Origin: Sandarakinorhabdus cyanobacteriorum
GTDB lineage: Bacteria > Pseudomonadota > Alphaproteobacteria > Sphingomonadales > Sphingomonadaceae
DNA length: 64,000 nucleotides
Direction: 5' to 3'
Assembly: GCF_002251755.1 (NCBI RefSeq)
Contig: NZ_NOXT01000110.1
Coordinates: 1 to 64,000 of the forward strand
Below are positions 40,001 through 49,592 of the stretch, one piece after another. The stretch's first letter is position 1, and every line of letters starts with the position of its first letter. The notes below the pieces were generated by a model. The model saw nothing but the letters and a program-made list of their open reading frames with translations, was not told the origin of the DNA and did not search any database. The position numbers and the translations under genes were made by a program.

Positions 40001-40499
40001 CAAGAGCCTTTACAAGCTGATGGCCTACAAGGACGAATATGAAGTCGCCCGCCTCTACAGCGATGGCCGCTTCCAGGCGGCCTATGATGCGCAATTCGCC
40101 GGCGGTGCCCCGCGTGTGCTGCTCGCCCCGCCGCTGCTCAGCCGCATCGATCCCGCCACCGGCCGCCCGAAAAAGATCAGCTTCGGCCCCTGGGTGTTCA
40201 AGGCCTTTGGCCTGCTCGCCCGGCTGAAGGGCCTGCGCGGCACCGCGCTCGACCTCTTCGGCTACAGTGAAGAACGCCGCCACGAACGCGCCGACATCGC
40301 CGCCTTCGAAGCCGACGTCGCCCGCCTCTGCGCCGAACTCAACCCCGGCAACATCGGCATGGCCATCGCCATCGCCAAACTGCCAATGGACGTGCGCGGC
40401 TTCGGCCCGGTCAAGGCCAAGGCCCGCGCCGAGATGCTGACCCGCCGCGAAGCCCTGTGGGCAAAATGGCCGGGCATGGCGGCCCAGGCGGCAGCCTGA
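37068..40499 (+). CDS. Fused indolepyruvate ferredoxin oxidoreductase
   Basis: 1143-aa single-chain 2-oxoacid:ferredoxin oxidoreductase. It decarboxylates an arylpyruvate or branched 2-oxoacid to the acyl-CoA using thiamine diphosphate and Fe-S clusters. Order: pyrimidine-binding domain (FISGYRGSPLGGYD near residue 50), thiamine-diphosphate core with PYFCSGCPHNTS near 433 and GIGCHIMAMW, a cysteine-rich segment (CEGCGDCSVQSNC near 632, then CNKDYSC), and the IorB-like gamma domain beginning VTGIGGTGVLT. The ATG follows GGGGAG. The C-terminal 200 residues are the usual DUF6537-like part. It points to amino acid or phenylacetate-type catabolism under aerobic conditions. Confidence 0.92.
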   Translation: MVAGLPPVSLEDKYRFRDGRVFMSGVQALVRLPLVQKWRDAAAGLNTAGFISGYRGSPLGGYDQELWRAKKWLKEQDIHFVPGVNEELGATAVWGTQHVALSPKATKDGVFGIWYGKGPGLDRAMDVLKHANAAGTSQHGGVLAIVGDDHGAKSSTLPHQSDHNFLAAFVPFLAPASVHEFVEYGLLGLAMSRFAGTWVGFKATADTVETSATVDLAGENRSIIIPEFEFPDGGVHIRPGDIWREEDTRLQRYKGFAAMAFAKANRIDRVVWDSPRPRIGIVSTGKAFADTMEALAELGIDERVAASIGLKVYKVGMPWPLEPDGIRAFAEGLEEVLVIEEKREFIEHQLKWQLYNWREAVRPIVVGKHDESGEWLLSPDNELSPGVIAHVIAARIQRIHDTDRIRATLAFFRDQSAKAAAHETPVKRSPYFCSGCPHNTSTKPPEGQRALAGIGCHIMAMWMDRAETFTQMGGEGVTWVGEAPFTDENHVFANLGDGTYFHSGLLAIRQSIAAGVNITYKILYNDAVAMTGGQKHDGELGVDQIAAQMLAEHAKKVAVLTEDLARYKGVTLPAGVRLLDRALLDEVQKEFAATPGCTIIIFDQTCAAEKRRRRKRQQMVDPTRRVFINPAVCEGCGDCSVQSNCVSVEPVETEFGRKRRINQSSCNKDYSCVKGFCPSFVTIDDAQVKKSKADFTLDGVADPTVPAPGDGFNIMVTGIGGTGVLTVSALLGTAAHIEGLASTTADMAGLAQKGGAVYSHVRIAQSNDDLLSPRIMAGSADLVLACDAVVAADKPTQSLMVPERTAVIANADVAPTSDFVRNRDFDFRSAQVERAIRKASNPNACDFIAADTVATALLGDAIGSNILLMGYAWQKGLIPLKRESIEAAIDLNGVAIPFNKRAFALGRLLATRPDQVLALVEATRGPQPEPPATNLDEMIARREADLVLYQDEAYARRFRQTVDQARTAGGDAFAEAVAKSLYKLMAYKDEYEVARLYSDGRFQAAYDAQFAGGAPRVLLAPPLLSRIDPATGRPKKISFGPWVFKAFGLLARLKGLRGTALDLFGYSEERRHERADIAAFEADVARLCAELNPGNIGMAIAIAKLPMDVRGFGPVKAKARAEMLTRREALWAKWPGMAAQAAA

Positions 40500-40517
40500 C
40501 CGCCGGCCGCCCGCCGC

Positions 40518-40973
40518 TCAGGTCGGCGGATTGGCCTGCTCTCTGCGGCGGATATAATCGGTCAGCACCGCCAGAAAGCCCTGCCCTTCGGCAACCGTGG
40601 CGATCTCGCCGGGCGAACCCAGCGCGCTGGCCGCAACGGCCTGGTCCCGCATGGCATCGGTCTGCCCGGCATAGGCCATCGACCACCCGTCAAAGCTGCG
40701 CGCCGAAATCGGGTGGAAATGCAGGATGGTCACATTGTCTTGGCGGGGATCATATTGGATCGTCTCGAACAAATCCTCCAGGGCCGCCTGCGGCCCTTCC
40801 AGCACCTGGGCAAAACAGCCGCCGCTGAACAACAGCGCGCCGGTGATGCCGGCCAGCCGGTTCTTGTCGCGGGCCACTTGCAGGATCGCGCCGATCCCGG
40901 CCTCGATCACGGCGGGCGGGCCCGTCATGGTGTTGCGGCTGAAATAGGCCAGGCTGTACAAATCATCGCTCAT
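40518..40973 (-). CDS. BLUF-domain blue-light photoreceptor
   Basis: 151-aa stand-alone flavin sensor. The FAD-binding site residues are present: Tyr10 in LAYFS, Asn38, Gln56 in FAQVLEGP, and the W97-x-M99 pair. Blue light rearranges the hydrogen bonds between Tyr, Gln and flavin. A short C-terminal part of about 50 residues could be a capping helix pair. The start overlaps the GGDEF-EAL stop by four bases (ATGA), so the two proteins are made together, which suggests the BLUF protein controls the c-di-GMP enzyme. Direct contact is inferred. Confidence 0.9.
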   Translation of the reverse strand: MSDDLYSLAYFSRNTMTGPPAVIEAGIGAILQVARDKNRLAGITGALLFSGGCFAQVLEGPQAALEDLFETIQYDPRQDNVTILHFHPISARSFDGWSMAYAGQTDAMRDQAVAASALGSPGEIATVAEGQGFLAVLTDYIRRREQANPPT

Positions 40974-42358
40974 CGCCGCACACCCCAATAAGGGCTGGCC
41001 TGGTCAAGCCTGGCAATCAACGCCGGCACGGCATCGGCCGGAACCGGGGTGCTGACCAGATAGCCCTGCATTTCGGTCACGCCGGCTTCCCACACCAGGC
41101 TGGCCTGTGCGGCGGTTTCAACCCCTTCCGCAACCGTGGAAATGCCCAACCCGGTGCCCAGCGCGGCAATGGGGCGAATCATCCATGCCGCATTGCTCGG
41201 GGCCACGGGCCGGGCCGACCCGGCCGTGCCGCCCACAACCTGGACGAACGACCGATCGATCTTGATCCGGTCAAAGCTGAATTGGGCCAACCGGCTCAAC
41301 GAGGAATAGCCGGTGCCAAAATCATCAATGGCCAGGCGCACGCCCAGGCGATGGATGTCGGCCAGGACCGATGCGCCCTGCTCCGCCATGGCATTCTCGG
41401 TGATCTCGATCTCCAATCGCTGAGCTGGCAGGCCGGCGCCCTGCAACGCCTCGGTGATGCCGGCGATCAGGGCCGGCCCTTCGCGCAGTTGCAAGGGCGA
41501 GACATTCACCGACAGCTGCAGCGGGGTGCCATGGGCCGGCAGCGGCCAGCGGGCGGCATCATGGCGCGCCCGCCGCAAGATCCAACTGCCCAGCGCGCCG
41601 ATCAGGCCGATGCTTTCGGCCAGCGGAATGAAACCGTCGGGGTTGAGGGTGCCCCGGGTTGGGTGCTGCCAGCGCAGCAGCGCCTCGAAACCGGTCAGCT
41701 GGCCGGTCGCCAGATCCACGATCGGCTGATAATGCACCGCGAATTGATCAAGGGTCAGCGCTTCGCGCAGCTTCACCTGCTGCAACGCCAGTGCGGCGCG
41801 CAGGTCCGTCTCCAGCGCCAGCCGCAGCCGGGCCCGGTCCTGCATCGAGGGCTCGAACTTGCGTTGCCGGTTGCGGCCTTCGAGTTCGGCCTGGTGCAAG
41901 GCAATCGCGGCCGAACGCAGCAGGGCATCGGCATCAATGCCATCGCCCGGGGCCTGCGCGATGCCGATGCTGCCGCTGATGGTGATGGCATGGCCATTCA
42001 CGGCATAAGGATGGCCAACCAGTTCGAGCAGCTTGTCGGCCAGGGCGCCAACGCCATCGCCCGTCGGCAGGAACACCGCAAATTCATCGCCGCTGGTCCG
42101 CGCCACGGTGGCATCGGGGCCAGCCGCGCGCCGGATGCGATGGGCCACCCGCTGCAGGACCGCGTCGCCGGTGTCATGGCCGGCGCTGTCGTTCACCGTC
42201 TTGAACCGGTCGAGATCAAGCAACAACAGGGTGGGCCTGGCCTCAGGCGCGGCCAACCCGGCCAGGCGATCCGCCACAATGGAACGAAAACCGCGCCGCT
42301 GCAGCAGCCCGGTCAACGGATCGATCATCCCGGATTCAATATCGGCGACATTTGCCAT
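40970..42358 (-). CDS. GGDEF-EAL cyclic di-GMP signalling protein
   Basis: 462-aa cytoplasmic protein without membrane helices. The GGDEF domain (about 8-165) has SGDEF near residue 89, one Gly replaced by Ser, and lacks the RxxD inhibitory site. The EAL domain (about 185-430) is complete: EALLRW, EITENAM, DDFGTGYSSL, KIDRSFV and AEGVET. Phosphodiesterase activity is therefore likely; cyclase activity is uncertain. It overlaps the BLUF gene. The start at 42358 (MANVADIESG) is the best in-frame ATG but has no strong ribosome-binding site; the open frame reaches 42472. Confidence 0.9.
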   Translation of the reverse strand: MANVADIESGMIDPLTGLLQRRGFRSIVADRLAGLAAPEARPTLLLLDLDRFKTVNDSAGHDTGDAVLQRVAHRIRRAAGPDATVARTSGDEFAVFLPTGDGVGALADKLLELVGHPYAVNGHAITISGSIGIAQAPGDGIDADALLRSAAIALHQAELEGRNRQRKFEPSMQDRARLRLALETDLRAALALQQVKLREALTLDQFAVHYQPIVDLATGQLTGFEALLRWQHPTRGTLNPDGFIPLAESIGLIGALGSWILRRARHDAARWPLPAHGTPLQLSVNVSPLQLREGPALIAGITEALQGAGLPAQRLEIEITENAMAEQGASVLADIHRLGVRLAIDDFGTGYSSLSRLAQFSFDRIKIDRSFVQVVGGTAGSARPVAPSNAAWMIRPIAALGTGLGISTVAEGVETAAQASLVWEAGVTEMQGYLVSTPVPADAVPALIARLDQASPYWGVRR

Positions 42359-42691
42359 GGCCGGCAAATCACCATGGCAATGAAGATTTTGCAATGCTAT
42401 CGCAAGAAATGGGTCATCCGGGCTTCGACCCCCATTCCCGCCTGGGCCACCCGGGGCCAGCGGCCTCGGCACGCTGTCCTACACGGCAAAATCCTGTCAT
42501 CATGCCGTTCGGAGTCGTGGCAGGCCACTGATCAAATGTAAAATTTCGCTCTCACAAACACGCCAGATGTGTCAAATGCGTCAAAACTGAAGGCGCAAAT
42601 GCAAAGCGAGGCCGGCCGGCCAACCAGTGCAACCAGCTCTTTCTCAGTCTGAACAAACAATGGCAGCAGCGGCCATCATGGCCGTCTGATC
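42359..42691. other. 333-base gap upstream of the GGDEF-EAL gene
   Basis: No gene was found here on either strand. The middle is AT-richer than its surroundings and holds a tandem 9-mer (TGTGTCAAA TGCGTCAAA, 42568-42585) that gives two TTGAC boxes on the minus strand, suggesting regulation of the GGDEF-EAL/BLUF pair. A short CGGCCA-TCA-TGGCCG hairpin sits just beyond the SPOR gene stop. Confidence 0.5.
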
Positions 42692-43933
42692 TCAGTCGCC
42701 GATATCAACCGCAAAACAGCCGTTCTTGCCGATCTCCAGCGTCTTGCAGCCCTTGCTGGCTTCGGCGCGGGTGTCGAACGGGCCAACCTGCAGGCGCCAG
42801 TTGCCACCGAATTTGCCGATGGTCGGGTGCAGGCCCTTCACATCGCGCTTGTTGGCGGCAGCGAGTTTCTTCCACGCGGCCATGGCGCTCTTCTGGTTGG
42901 GATAGGTGCCCAACTGGATGCGCCAGCCGGTTTCCTTTGGCGGCGGTGGTGGGGCGGCCTTCTTCTTCGGCTCCGGCTTGTCGGCCAGCTTCACCGGCGG
43001 CGCGCTGGGCGTGGACCGGGGCGACAAGACGCTGGCCTGGCGGGTTTCGGCCGGCGGCGCCGCAGTTGGCGTGACCGCGGGCACGGCCGTGGGGGAAGAG
43101 CCCTCCTCCTCGGCCTCGTCCTCGTTTGCCGGGGTCTCCGCACCGGCGGCCTTCAGGGCGGCGGCGTTCAGGGCGGCGGTGCTGGTCTCGGCGGCCGGGG
43201 CCGGCGCGCTGTTGCCGCTGGCGATCACGGTCACCGGCGGGGTCGGCGTCGTCACCGCCGTCATCGGCGGCGGCGCGATGCCGGGCTGGAATTGGGCCGG
43301 CACGCCGCTGCCATTGGCCAGCGCGGTGGCGATCTGCCAGCCGTTGGCGCGATCAAGCGGCTGGATGGCCTGGCTCAGCTCATTCAGGGCCTTGGTCGCT
43401 TCCGGCAGGCCCTGGGCTGCCGCCCGCACCAGATAGGCATAGGCCAGCGGCATGGATTTGGCCGCGCCATCGCCATTCCAGTGCACGATGCCCAGCACAT
43501 ATTGCGCCCGCATCTCGCCCCGGTCGGCCGCTGCCTTCAGCCAGCGCACCGCTTCGGCCTTTTCGGTGGCCTGGAACAACAGGATGCCCAGATTGGCCTG
43601 GGCCGGCAGATGGCCCTTCACGGCGGCGCGGCGATACCAGTCACGGGCAATCGCCTTGTCCATCGTCACGCCGCGGCCCAGCTTGTAGGCTTGGCCCATG
43701 TTGAACATGGCGTCGGGATCGCCATTTTCGGCAAATGGCTGCCACATCGAAACGGCTTCATCCCATTTGCCGGCGCGCCACAGCTCAACGCCCTGGCGCA
43801 CCGATGGCGGCGGCGGCGTGGCGCGGGCCGGCGCTGCCGCTGCCGGGCGCGAGGCGCGGCTCTTCTTGCCCTTTTTCTTCTTGCGGGCCGCCAGCGCCGG
43901 ATCGCCGGCAACCAGTGCCAGCACCAGCAACAT
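42692..43933 (-). CDS. Sel1-repeat and SPOR-domain protein
   Basis: 413-aa envelope protein. A signal peptide (MLLVLALVAGDPALAA) is followed by a Lys/Arg-rich segment, three or four Sel1-type repeats (about 55-200, e.g. MFNMGQAYKLGRGV), a long Ala/Pro/Thr linker, and a C-terminal SPOR domain (about 340-413, GWRIQLGTYPNQKSA and WRLQVGPFDTRAEA). SPOR domains bind denuded glycan strands at division septa, so a role in peptidoglycan remodelling or division is likely. The start lies 11 bases past the pseudo-dihydroorotase stop, so it may be cotranscribed with the pyrimidine genes. Confidence 0.85.
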   Translation of the reverse strand: MLLVLALVAGDPALAARKKKKGKKSRASRPAAAAPARATPPPPSVRQGVELWRAGKWDEAVSMWQPFAENGDPDAMFNMGQAYKLGRGVTMDKAIARDWYRRAAVKGHLPAQANLGILLFQATEKAEAVRWLKAAADRGEMRAQYVLGIVHWNGDGAAKSMPLAYAYLVRAAAQGLPEATKALNELSQAIQPLDRANGWQIATALANGSGVPAQFQPGIAPPPMTAVTTPTPPVTVIASGNSAPAPAAETSTAALNAAALKAAGAETPANEDEAEEEGSSPTAVPAVTPTAAPPAETRQASVLSPRSTPSAPPVKLADKPEPKKKAAPPPPPKETGWRIQLGTYPNQKSAMAAWKKLAAANKRDVKGLHPTIGKFGGNWRLQVGPFDTRAEASKGCKTLEIGKNGCFAVDIGD

Positions 43934-43944
43934 GCCTATCGCCC

Positions 43945-45177
43945 TTACGCCCGCCAAACCACATCTCCGCCTTTTATCGTTGTGCGCACCCGTCCGGCGG
44001 TGGGCAGCCCGTTGAAGGGCGTGTTGCCCGCACCGTGGAATTGATCGCCGTCGATACGCCATGGCGCCGCTTCGTCAAAGACCACAAGGTCCGCCGGTGC
44101 GCCGAGTTGCAGGGTTCCGGCGACAAGCCCAAAGCGCCGGGCCGGATTGGTGCTGAGCAGGGCGATCAGACCGGGCAGATCGATGACGCCATCGCGCACC
44201 AGCCCAAGCCCCAGCGCCAGCAGCGTTTCGGCCCCCGCCATGCCGGCCCGCGCATCGGCAAAGGGCTGGCGCTTGTCTTCCTGGCTTTGCGGATCATGGC
44301 CAGAGGCGAGGATGGAAATCGTGCCATCGCGCACCCCTTCGATCACCGCCAGCCGGTCCGCCTCGCAGCGCAGCGGCGGTGACAGCCGGGCAAAGCTGCG
44401 GAACCCCGCCACCGCCATATCGTTCAGCAGCAGATGCGCCGGGGTGATCCCCGCTGTCACATCCACGCCACGGGCCCGCGCCGCCCGCACCGCCGCCAGC
44501 CCTTCCGCGGTCGTCACCTGGCGGATATGCAGGCGGGCGCCGGTGGCTTCGGCCAGGCGGCAATCGCGGATGATCGCCAGCGCTTCGGCAAAGGCCGGGG
44601 CGGCGGCCAGGCCCAGCCGCGTGGCATATTCGCCTTCGGTCGCCACCGTGCCGGCGGTCAGCGCCACATCCTCGGCATGGCTCACCACCACCAGGCCATG
44701 GCCATGGGCATAAGCCAGCAGCCGCTGCATCACCCGGGCATCGGCAATGGCGCGCCGGCCGGTCGCCACCCCCACGGCCCCCGCCGCCTGGGCCAGACCA
44801 ATCTCGGCCAACTCCTCGCCCCTCAGCCCGCGGGTGGCGGCGGCGAGCGGGTGCACCCACACATCGGGTTTGCCCGATCCCTGTGCAAAGGCGACCAGTG
44901 CCGGATCGTCCAACGGCGGCGACTGATCCGGCATCAGGATCATGCGGGTAATGCCGCCGGCGTTGGCCGCCGCGGTATCGGCACGGAACACCCCGGCATC
45001 GATCAGGCCGGGGGCCACCACCAGGCCGGTGGCATCGATGATCTGGGCATCAGACGGCGGTTCCGCCTGGCCGATGCCGGCAATCTTGCGGTCCTTCAGC
45101 AGGATGGTGGCGATCCCGTCATGCCCGGTGGCGGGGCAGACGACACGGCCGCCGGTGATGGCGATGGCGGCGCTCAT
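43945..45177 (-). CDS. Noncatalytic dihydroorotase-like protein (PyrX type)
   Basis: 410-aa amidohydrolase fold related to dihydroorotase. The first metal motif, normally an H-x-H after GLID, reads GLIDAGVF, and the later catalytic aspartate motif is changed to SGHDPQ. A second ligand His segment reads LHIRQV. The enzyme therefore probably lacks zinc and activity. It overlaps pyrB by four bases (ATGA). In several bacteria such pseudo-dihydroorotases are needed to assemble aspartate carbamoyltransferase (PyrB-PyrC'). An active dihydroorotase must be encoded elsewhere. Confidence 0.88.
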   Translation of the reverse strand: MSAAIAITGGRVVCPATGHDGIATILLKDRKIAGIGQAEPPSDAQIIDATGLVVAPGLIDAGVFRADTAAANAGGITRMILMPDQSPPLDDPALVAFAQGSGKPDVWVHPLAAATRGLRGEELAEIGLAQAAGAVGVATGRRAIADARVMQRLLAYAHGHGLVVVSHAEDVALTAGTVATEGEYATRLGLAAAPAFAEALAIIRDCRLAEATGARLHIRQVTTAEGLAAVRAARARGVDVTAGITPAHLLLNDMAVAGFRSFARLSPPLRCEADRLAVIEGVRDGTISILASGHDPQSQEDKRQPFADARAGMAGAETLLALGLGLVRDGVIDLPGLIALLSTNPARRFGLVAGTLQLGAPADLVVFDEAAPWRIDGDQFHGAGNTPFNGLPTAGRVRTTIKGGDVVWRA

Positions 45178-46160
45178 GCCCAGCCCTCCACTCCGCGCCG
45201 CCGCCGGGTCAACACGTCAAGGCAGGCCATGCGCACCGCCACGCCCATCTCCACCTGTTCGGTCACGGCGCTGCGGGCGATGTCGTCAGCAATGGCGCCA
45301 TCGATTTCCACACCGCGGTTCATCGGGCCGGGATGCATCACTAACACATCGGGAGCGGCCTTGGCCAGCCGCGCCTCCGTCAACCCATAAAAACGGAAAT
45401 ACTCACGGGGCGACGGCACATAGGCCCCCTCCATCCGCTCCGTCTGCAGGCGCAGCATCATAACCACATCGGCGCCGGCCAGACCGGCATCCATGTCAGT
45501 AAAGCTTTCGACGCAATAGCCATCCAGCCCGGCCGGCAGCAGTGTCGGCGGCGCCACTGCCCGCACCTCGGCCCCCAGCGCGCCCAACAGCATGAAATTG
45601 GATCGCGCCACCCGGCTGTGCAGGATGTCGCCGCAGATCGCCACCTTCAGCCCGGCAATGCGACCCTTGCGCCGGCGAATGGTCAGGGCATCCAGCAGCG
45701 CCTGCGTGGGGTGCTCGTGACGGCCGTCGCCGGCGTTGAGCACCGGGCAATCGACCTTTTCGGAGATCAACTGGACCGCTCCCGACGATCCGTGGCGGAT
45801 CACGATCATGTCAGGGTGCATGGCATTCAGGGTCAGCGCAGTGTCGAGCAGCGTCTCGCCCTTCTTCACGCTCGATCCCGACACGCCGAGGTTGACGACA
45901 TCAGCCCCCAGCCGCTTGCCGGCGATCTCGAAACTCAGAAGCGTGCGGGTGCTGTTCTCGAAAAAGGCATTGATCTGGGTGAGGCCGGCCAACCGGTCGG
46001 CATGCTTGGAGGCACTGCGGTTCAGTTCAACCCACTGCTCCGCCTCGTCCAGCAGAAAGCAGATTTCCCACGGCTTCAGCTGGGCAATGCCCAACAGATG
46101 GGCATGCGGAAACGGATGCGCACCGTCTGCCAGTGCGGGGTGGGAGGGTGCGCGCGCCAT
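45174..46160 (-). CDS. pyrB: Aspartate carbamoyltransferase catalytic subunit
   Basis: 328-aa enzyme joining carbamoyl phosphate and aspartate in pyrimidine synthesis. The phosphate-binding [12 protein letters not shown] motif is near residue 67, [10 protein letters not shown] near 150, and the MRLQTER aspartate-binding segment near 245. The start at 46160 follows a GGGAGAGGG site; a GTG at 46181 is an alternative. It is coupled to the pseudo-dihydroorotase, its likely structural partner. No pyrI regulatory gene is present. Confidence 0.95.
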   Translation of the reverse strand: MARAPSHPALADGAHPFPHAHLLGIAQLKPWEICFLLDEAEQWVELNRSASKHADRLAGLTQINAFFENSTRTLLSFEIAGKRLGADVVNLGVSGSSVKKGETLLDTALTLNAMHPDMIVIRHGSSGAVQLISEKVDCPVLNAGDGRHEHPTQALLDALTIRRRKGRIAGLKVAICGDILHSRVARSNFMLLGALGAEVRAVAPPTLLPAGLDGYCVESFTDMDAGLAGADVVMMLRLQTERMEGAYVPSPREYFRFYGLTEARLAKAAPDVLVMHPGPMNRGVEIDGAIADDIARSAVTEQVEMGVAVRMACLDVLTRRRRGVEGWA

Positions 46161-46212
46161 GAGCCCTCTCCCTAATGACACTCACCGTGCCAGACAATGC
46201 GGGAATTGGCGT

Positions 46213-48255
46213 TTAATCCCGCCGCCAGCGTAAAACCGGCAAGACCGAGGCGAAATCATCGCTCCATACCGGCGCATCGTCGCCAGCAGGCAATGCGGCC
46301 CAGGGCCCGCCCGCCGCCGTGAGTGCCGCCAGTCGTGCCGGATTGCGCGACAGCGCCACCCAAGTTGACCGCGCCGAAACCAGTGCCGGACCACTTGTTT
46401 CACCTGGCCGGAAGCGCAAGACCCGCACCTGCCAGCCGCCATCGGCCGCCAACGCTGCCACCACGGGCTCCAGATCAAGAAAGCGGTTGGTGATGTGGAT
46501 CAGCAACAGTCCGTCGCGGTCCAGCATCCGGCCATAAACGCCCAACGCCTCACGTGTCATCATGTGCAGCGGGATCGAGTCCGACGAAAAGGCATCGACC
46601 GCCAGCAGATCAAGACTGGCAGGGGCTTCGCCCTGCAACGTCAAGCGGGCATCGCCCACCACCATGCGGGCATCAGGTGCGCAATTCGCCAGATAGGTGA
46701 AGTCGCGACGGGCAATCGCCACAACAGCCGGATCAATTTCGAACATGGTCCAGCGCTGACCAGGCTTGGCGTAACAGGCCAGGGTACCTGCCCCCAACCC
46801 GACCACACCGATGCGGGCATCCGGGCCAAACAGCGCGGGCACGGCGAGCATCGCCCGGCCGACCCCGCTGCCGGGCACGTAATAGGTCATGGGCTCGCGA
46901 GCGAGCGCCGGCACCAGGGACTGCAAGCCATGTGCCGTGGTCCCGTGCCGAAGATAGCGCAGCGTGCCATCCCGTCCGTCATAAACACTGTAGACCCCGA
47001 AGAAGCTGCGCACATGCACCCGGGCGCGCACGGCCCTCACGCGGTCCAGTCCTCCCGTCGCTGCCATCACCACGAGCAGCAGCAGTGCCGGACCAAGACG
47101 CCGCAACGGGCTGGTGCCGGGCCATGGCAGCAGCAGCGCGGCGGCCAGCAGCAACAGGGGATGCTCCCACGGCCAGCTGAACAACATCGGCGCGAGCAGC
47201 GCGCAGAACAGCCCGCCAACGGCACCGCCCACCGACAGCCAGAGATAGAAGCTGGTCAGGCCTGCAGCCGGCGGCCGTTCCGTTGCCAGGGTGCCGTGCA
47301 AGGCAAGGGTCACCACCAGCAACAGGATCAATCCAGCCAGCGCCAGCGCCACACTGAACCCGGCCTCCTTGCCCGCCATGAACATTGGCCCACCCACAAG
47401 CAGCAGCAACCAGGGTGAAAGGCGCACGGCCAACGCGGTGATCCGCGGTCCGGCCTCGGAAAAGCCGATGACAAAGCTGAGCAGATAGATGGCCAGCGGC
47501 ACCACCCACAGCAGCGGCATCGCCATCAGATCGGTGGTGAGCAACGTGGTGGTGGACAGCAGCAGACCTGACGCCACCGCCGCAAGCCCGGCCCAGCGCA
47601 GCCGTTCCCGCCAGCTGGTCGGATACGCCTGTATCGCCACAACCGCTGCCTCACCACGGGCACGCAGCCCACACCACAGCACCAGCCCGGCCAGCAGCAC
47701 GAACCCGGCAGACCAGCCCCAGCGCTGCGCTGGCAGCCCGGCCAGCGGCTCGACCAGCAGCGGATAGGCAATCAACGCGGCAAAGCTGCCGAGGTTGGAC
47801 GCAGCATAAAGAAAATAGGGGTTGCCCGCATCCGGATCACCGGTTCGGGCAAACCAGGCCTGCATCAGCGGCGCCTGTGCAGAGACGACGAAAAACACCG
47901 GTCCGATGGAGGCGGCCAACAATCCGATCAGCTAAAGCGCCGGGTCCCCTTCACCGGCGGACGGATACCAGGCTGCCATGCCGATGGGCAACAGCAATGC
48001 CGCGATGCCAAACAGCGCCAGGTGGATGGCCAATTGTTGCCGCACTGGCAAGCGCTGCAATCCATGGGCGTAAAGATAGCCGGCCAGCAACACGCCCTGA
48101 TAGAAGAGCATGGCGATGTTCCACACGTTCGGCGACCCGCCCAGCACCGGAAGCACGATGCGGCCCATCAACGGCTGCACCAGGAACAGCAGGAAACTGC
48201 CGGTCAAAATGGTGACGACATAGATGGGGCGGGCGGATTGTGTGGTGATGCTCAT
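46213..48255 (-). pseudogene. Spermidine-synthase-like membrane protein interrupted by an amber codon
   Basis: A single frame of about 680 codons is broken only by TAG at 47932-47934. The first 107 codons (MSITTQSARPIYV, then FLVQPLMGRIVLPVLGGSP) and the following codons (LIGLLAASIGPVFFVV) join without frameshift into a typical MFS-like membrane part. The C-terminal part is a spermidine-synthase-like methyltransferase fold with VVGLGAGTLACYA and EIDPAVVAIA. Homologues are continuous, so this is a recent nonsense mutation, a readthrough site or a sequencing error. The product is not a true polyamine synthase, as far as motifs show. A TTG at 47922 could restart translation of the distal part. 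Confidence 0.8.
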
Positions 48256-48267
48256 GTCCCACCATGG

Positions 48268-49536
48268 CTAACCCAGCCATCCCAGGCTGACAACCAGTCC
48301 ATATCCGGCCAGCATGGCCACCGCCGCCGCCGCCAGTGAGCCCGCCGCAGCCCCGCCAGCCCGCCCGGCGCTGACCAGGACCACCACCAGCTTGAGCAGC
48401 GTGTTGAGCAAAACCGGCAATGCCAGGATGGCACCGGCCAGCATGGGCGTGATGGCCTCCGCCGGCGCGCCGCGCAGTGCCACGATGGCCGCATCCACAT
48501 CCAGCGCGCCGGCCAGCGCCAGCGTGACGGCCACCCCGGCATCGCCAAAGCGCAATTGCATCCATTTCACGGCCAGTTGCACCAGCGCCACCAGCAAGGC
48601 AAACCCAAGGGCCGGCAACAGGGCAAAGGGATTGCCAGCCGGCGCAGCGCTGGCCGGGGCCGCTCCAGCCTGCTGCCCCAACCAGAACACCATTGCCAGT
48701 GCCGCCAGCATCCCTGGAGCCACCACCGGCACAAAGCCGGACAGGGCAAAGGGCGCCAGCAGCGCCACAAGCAGCATGACCCGGGCAAACATCACCAGCG
48801 AGGCAAGCGCGATACCCGCTGCCAGCCTTGGTCTCGCCGCCGCCTCGGCGCCGATCCGCTGGGCCAGTGCCGCCGTGACAGCTGTCGAGCTGTAAATCGC
48901 CCCAACTGCGGCCGTTGCCAGCAGACCACGGCCCGGCCCCAACCGGCGTGACAAGGCATAGCCAGCAAAGCTGATGGCACAAACGAGCACGACCACGAGC
49001 CACAATTCCCGTGGGTTCCACGCGGCCATCGGCCCCATCGCTGCATCGGGCAACACCGGCCATAGCCCGCCAGCAATCACCGCAAAGCGCACGAAGGCCT
49101 GCAAATCTGCTTCGCCAAGCCCGCCGACAAAGCCATGGAGGCGGGCGCGCTGCGACAGAAGAAACGCTGTCACCGCGGCCAGCGCCAGGGCCGGCAACGG
49201 CCAGCCTTGCCCGGCCAGCCAGCCCAGCCCCAATGTGACCAGCGCCGCCGCCTCGGTGGTGGCACTGGGTGATCGGTCCCGGCGATAACCGATCACCACC
49301 AGTGCCGCACCCCCTAGCAGCAGCACCGCCGCAACCGCCCAGCCGCCCGTCACCGCGCCTGAAGCAAATCCGGCCAGCCCGCCAATCAAACCAAACAGGC
49401 CAAAGGTACGCAAACCGGCCACCCGGCTGCCTGGTGCTGCCCGGCGCTGTTGCCAGCCACGTTCAATCCCGATCAACAGGCCAATGGCCAGCGGCACCAA
49501 CAGCCGCGCCAACGCACTCTCACCCAGCATCACCAT
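48268..49536 (-). CDS. MgtC/SapB-type membrane protein with DUF4010
   Basis: 422-aa inner-membrane protein with about 12 helices. The N-terminal MgtC-like part has IGIERGWQQR and RTFGLFGLIGG; the C-terminal half is DUF4010. Function is unknown; MgtC relatives are linked to magnesium stress and ATP synthase control. It lies 12 bases upstream of the interrupted spermidine-synthase-like gene and is divergent from the glycosyltransferase. Confidence 0.85.
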   Translation of the reverse strand: MVMLGESALARLLVPLAIGLLIGIERGWQQRRAAPGSRVAGLRTFGLFGLIGGLAGFASGAVTGGWAVAAVLLLGGAALVVIGYRRDRSPSATTEAAALVTLGLGWLAGQGWPLPALALAAVTAFLLSQRARLHGFVGGLGEADLQAFVRFAVIAGGLWPVLPDAAMGPMAAWNPRELWLVVVLVCAISFAGYALSRRLGPGRGLLATAAVGAIYSSTAVTAALAQRIGAEAAARPRLAAGIALASLVMFARVMLLVALLAPFALSGFVPVVAPGMLAALAMVFWLGQQAGAAPASAAPAGNPFALLPALGFALLVALVQLAVKWMQLRFGDAGVAVTLALAGALDVDAAIVALRGAPAEAITPMLAGAILALPVLLNTLLKLVVVLVSAGRAGGAAAGSLAAAAVAMLAGYGLVVSLGWLG

Positions 49537-49592
49537 CCCAACGTGGGCCGCCGCCGCTTGCCGGTCAACCGCCCTCGCCCTAATGCAAGACC

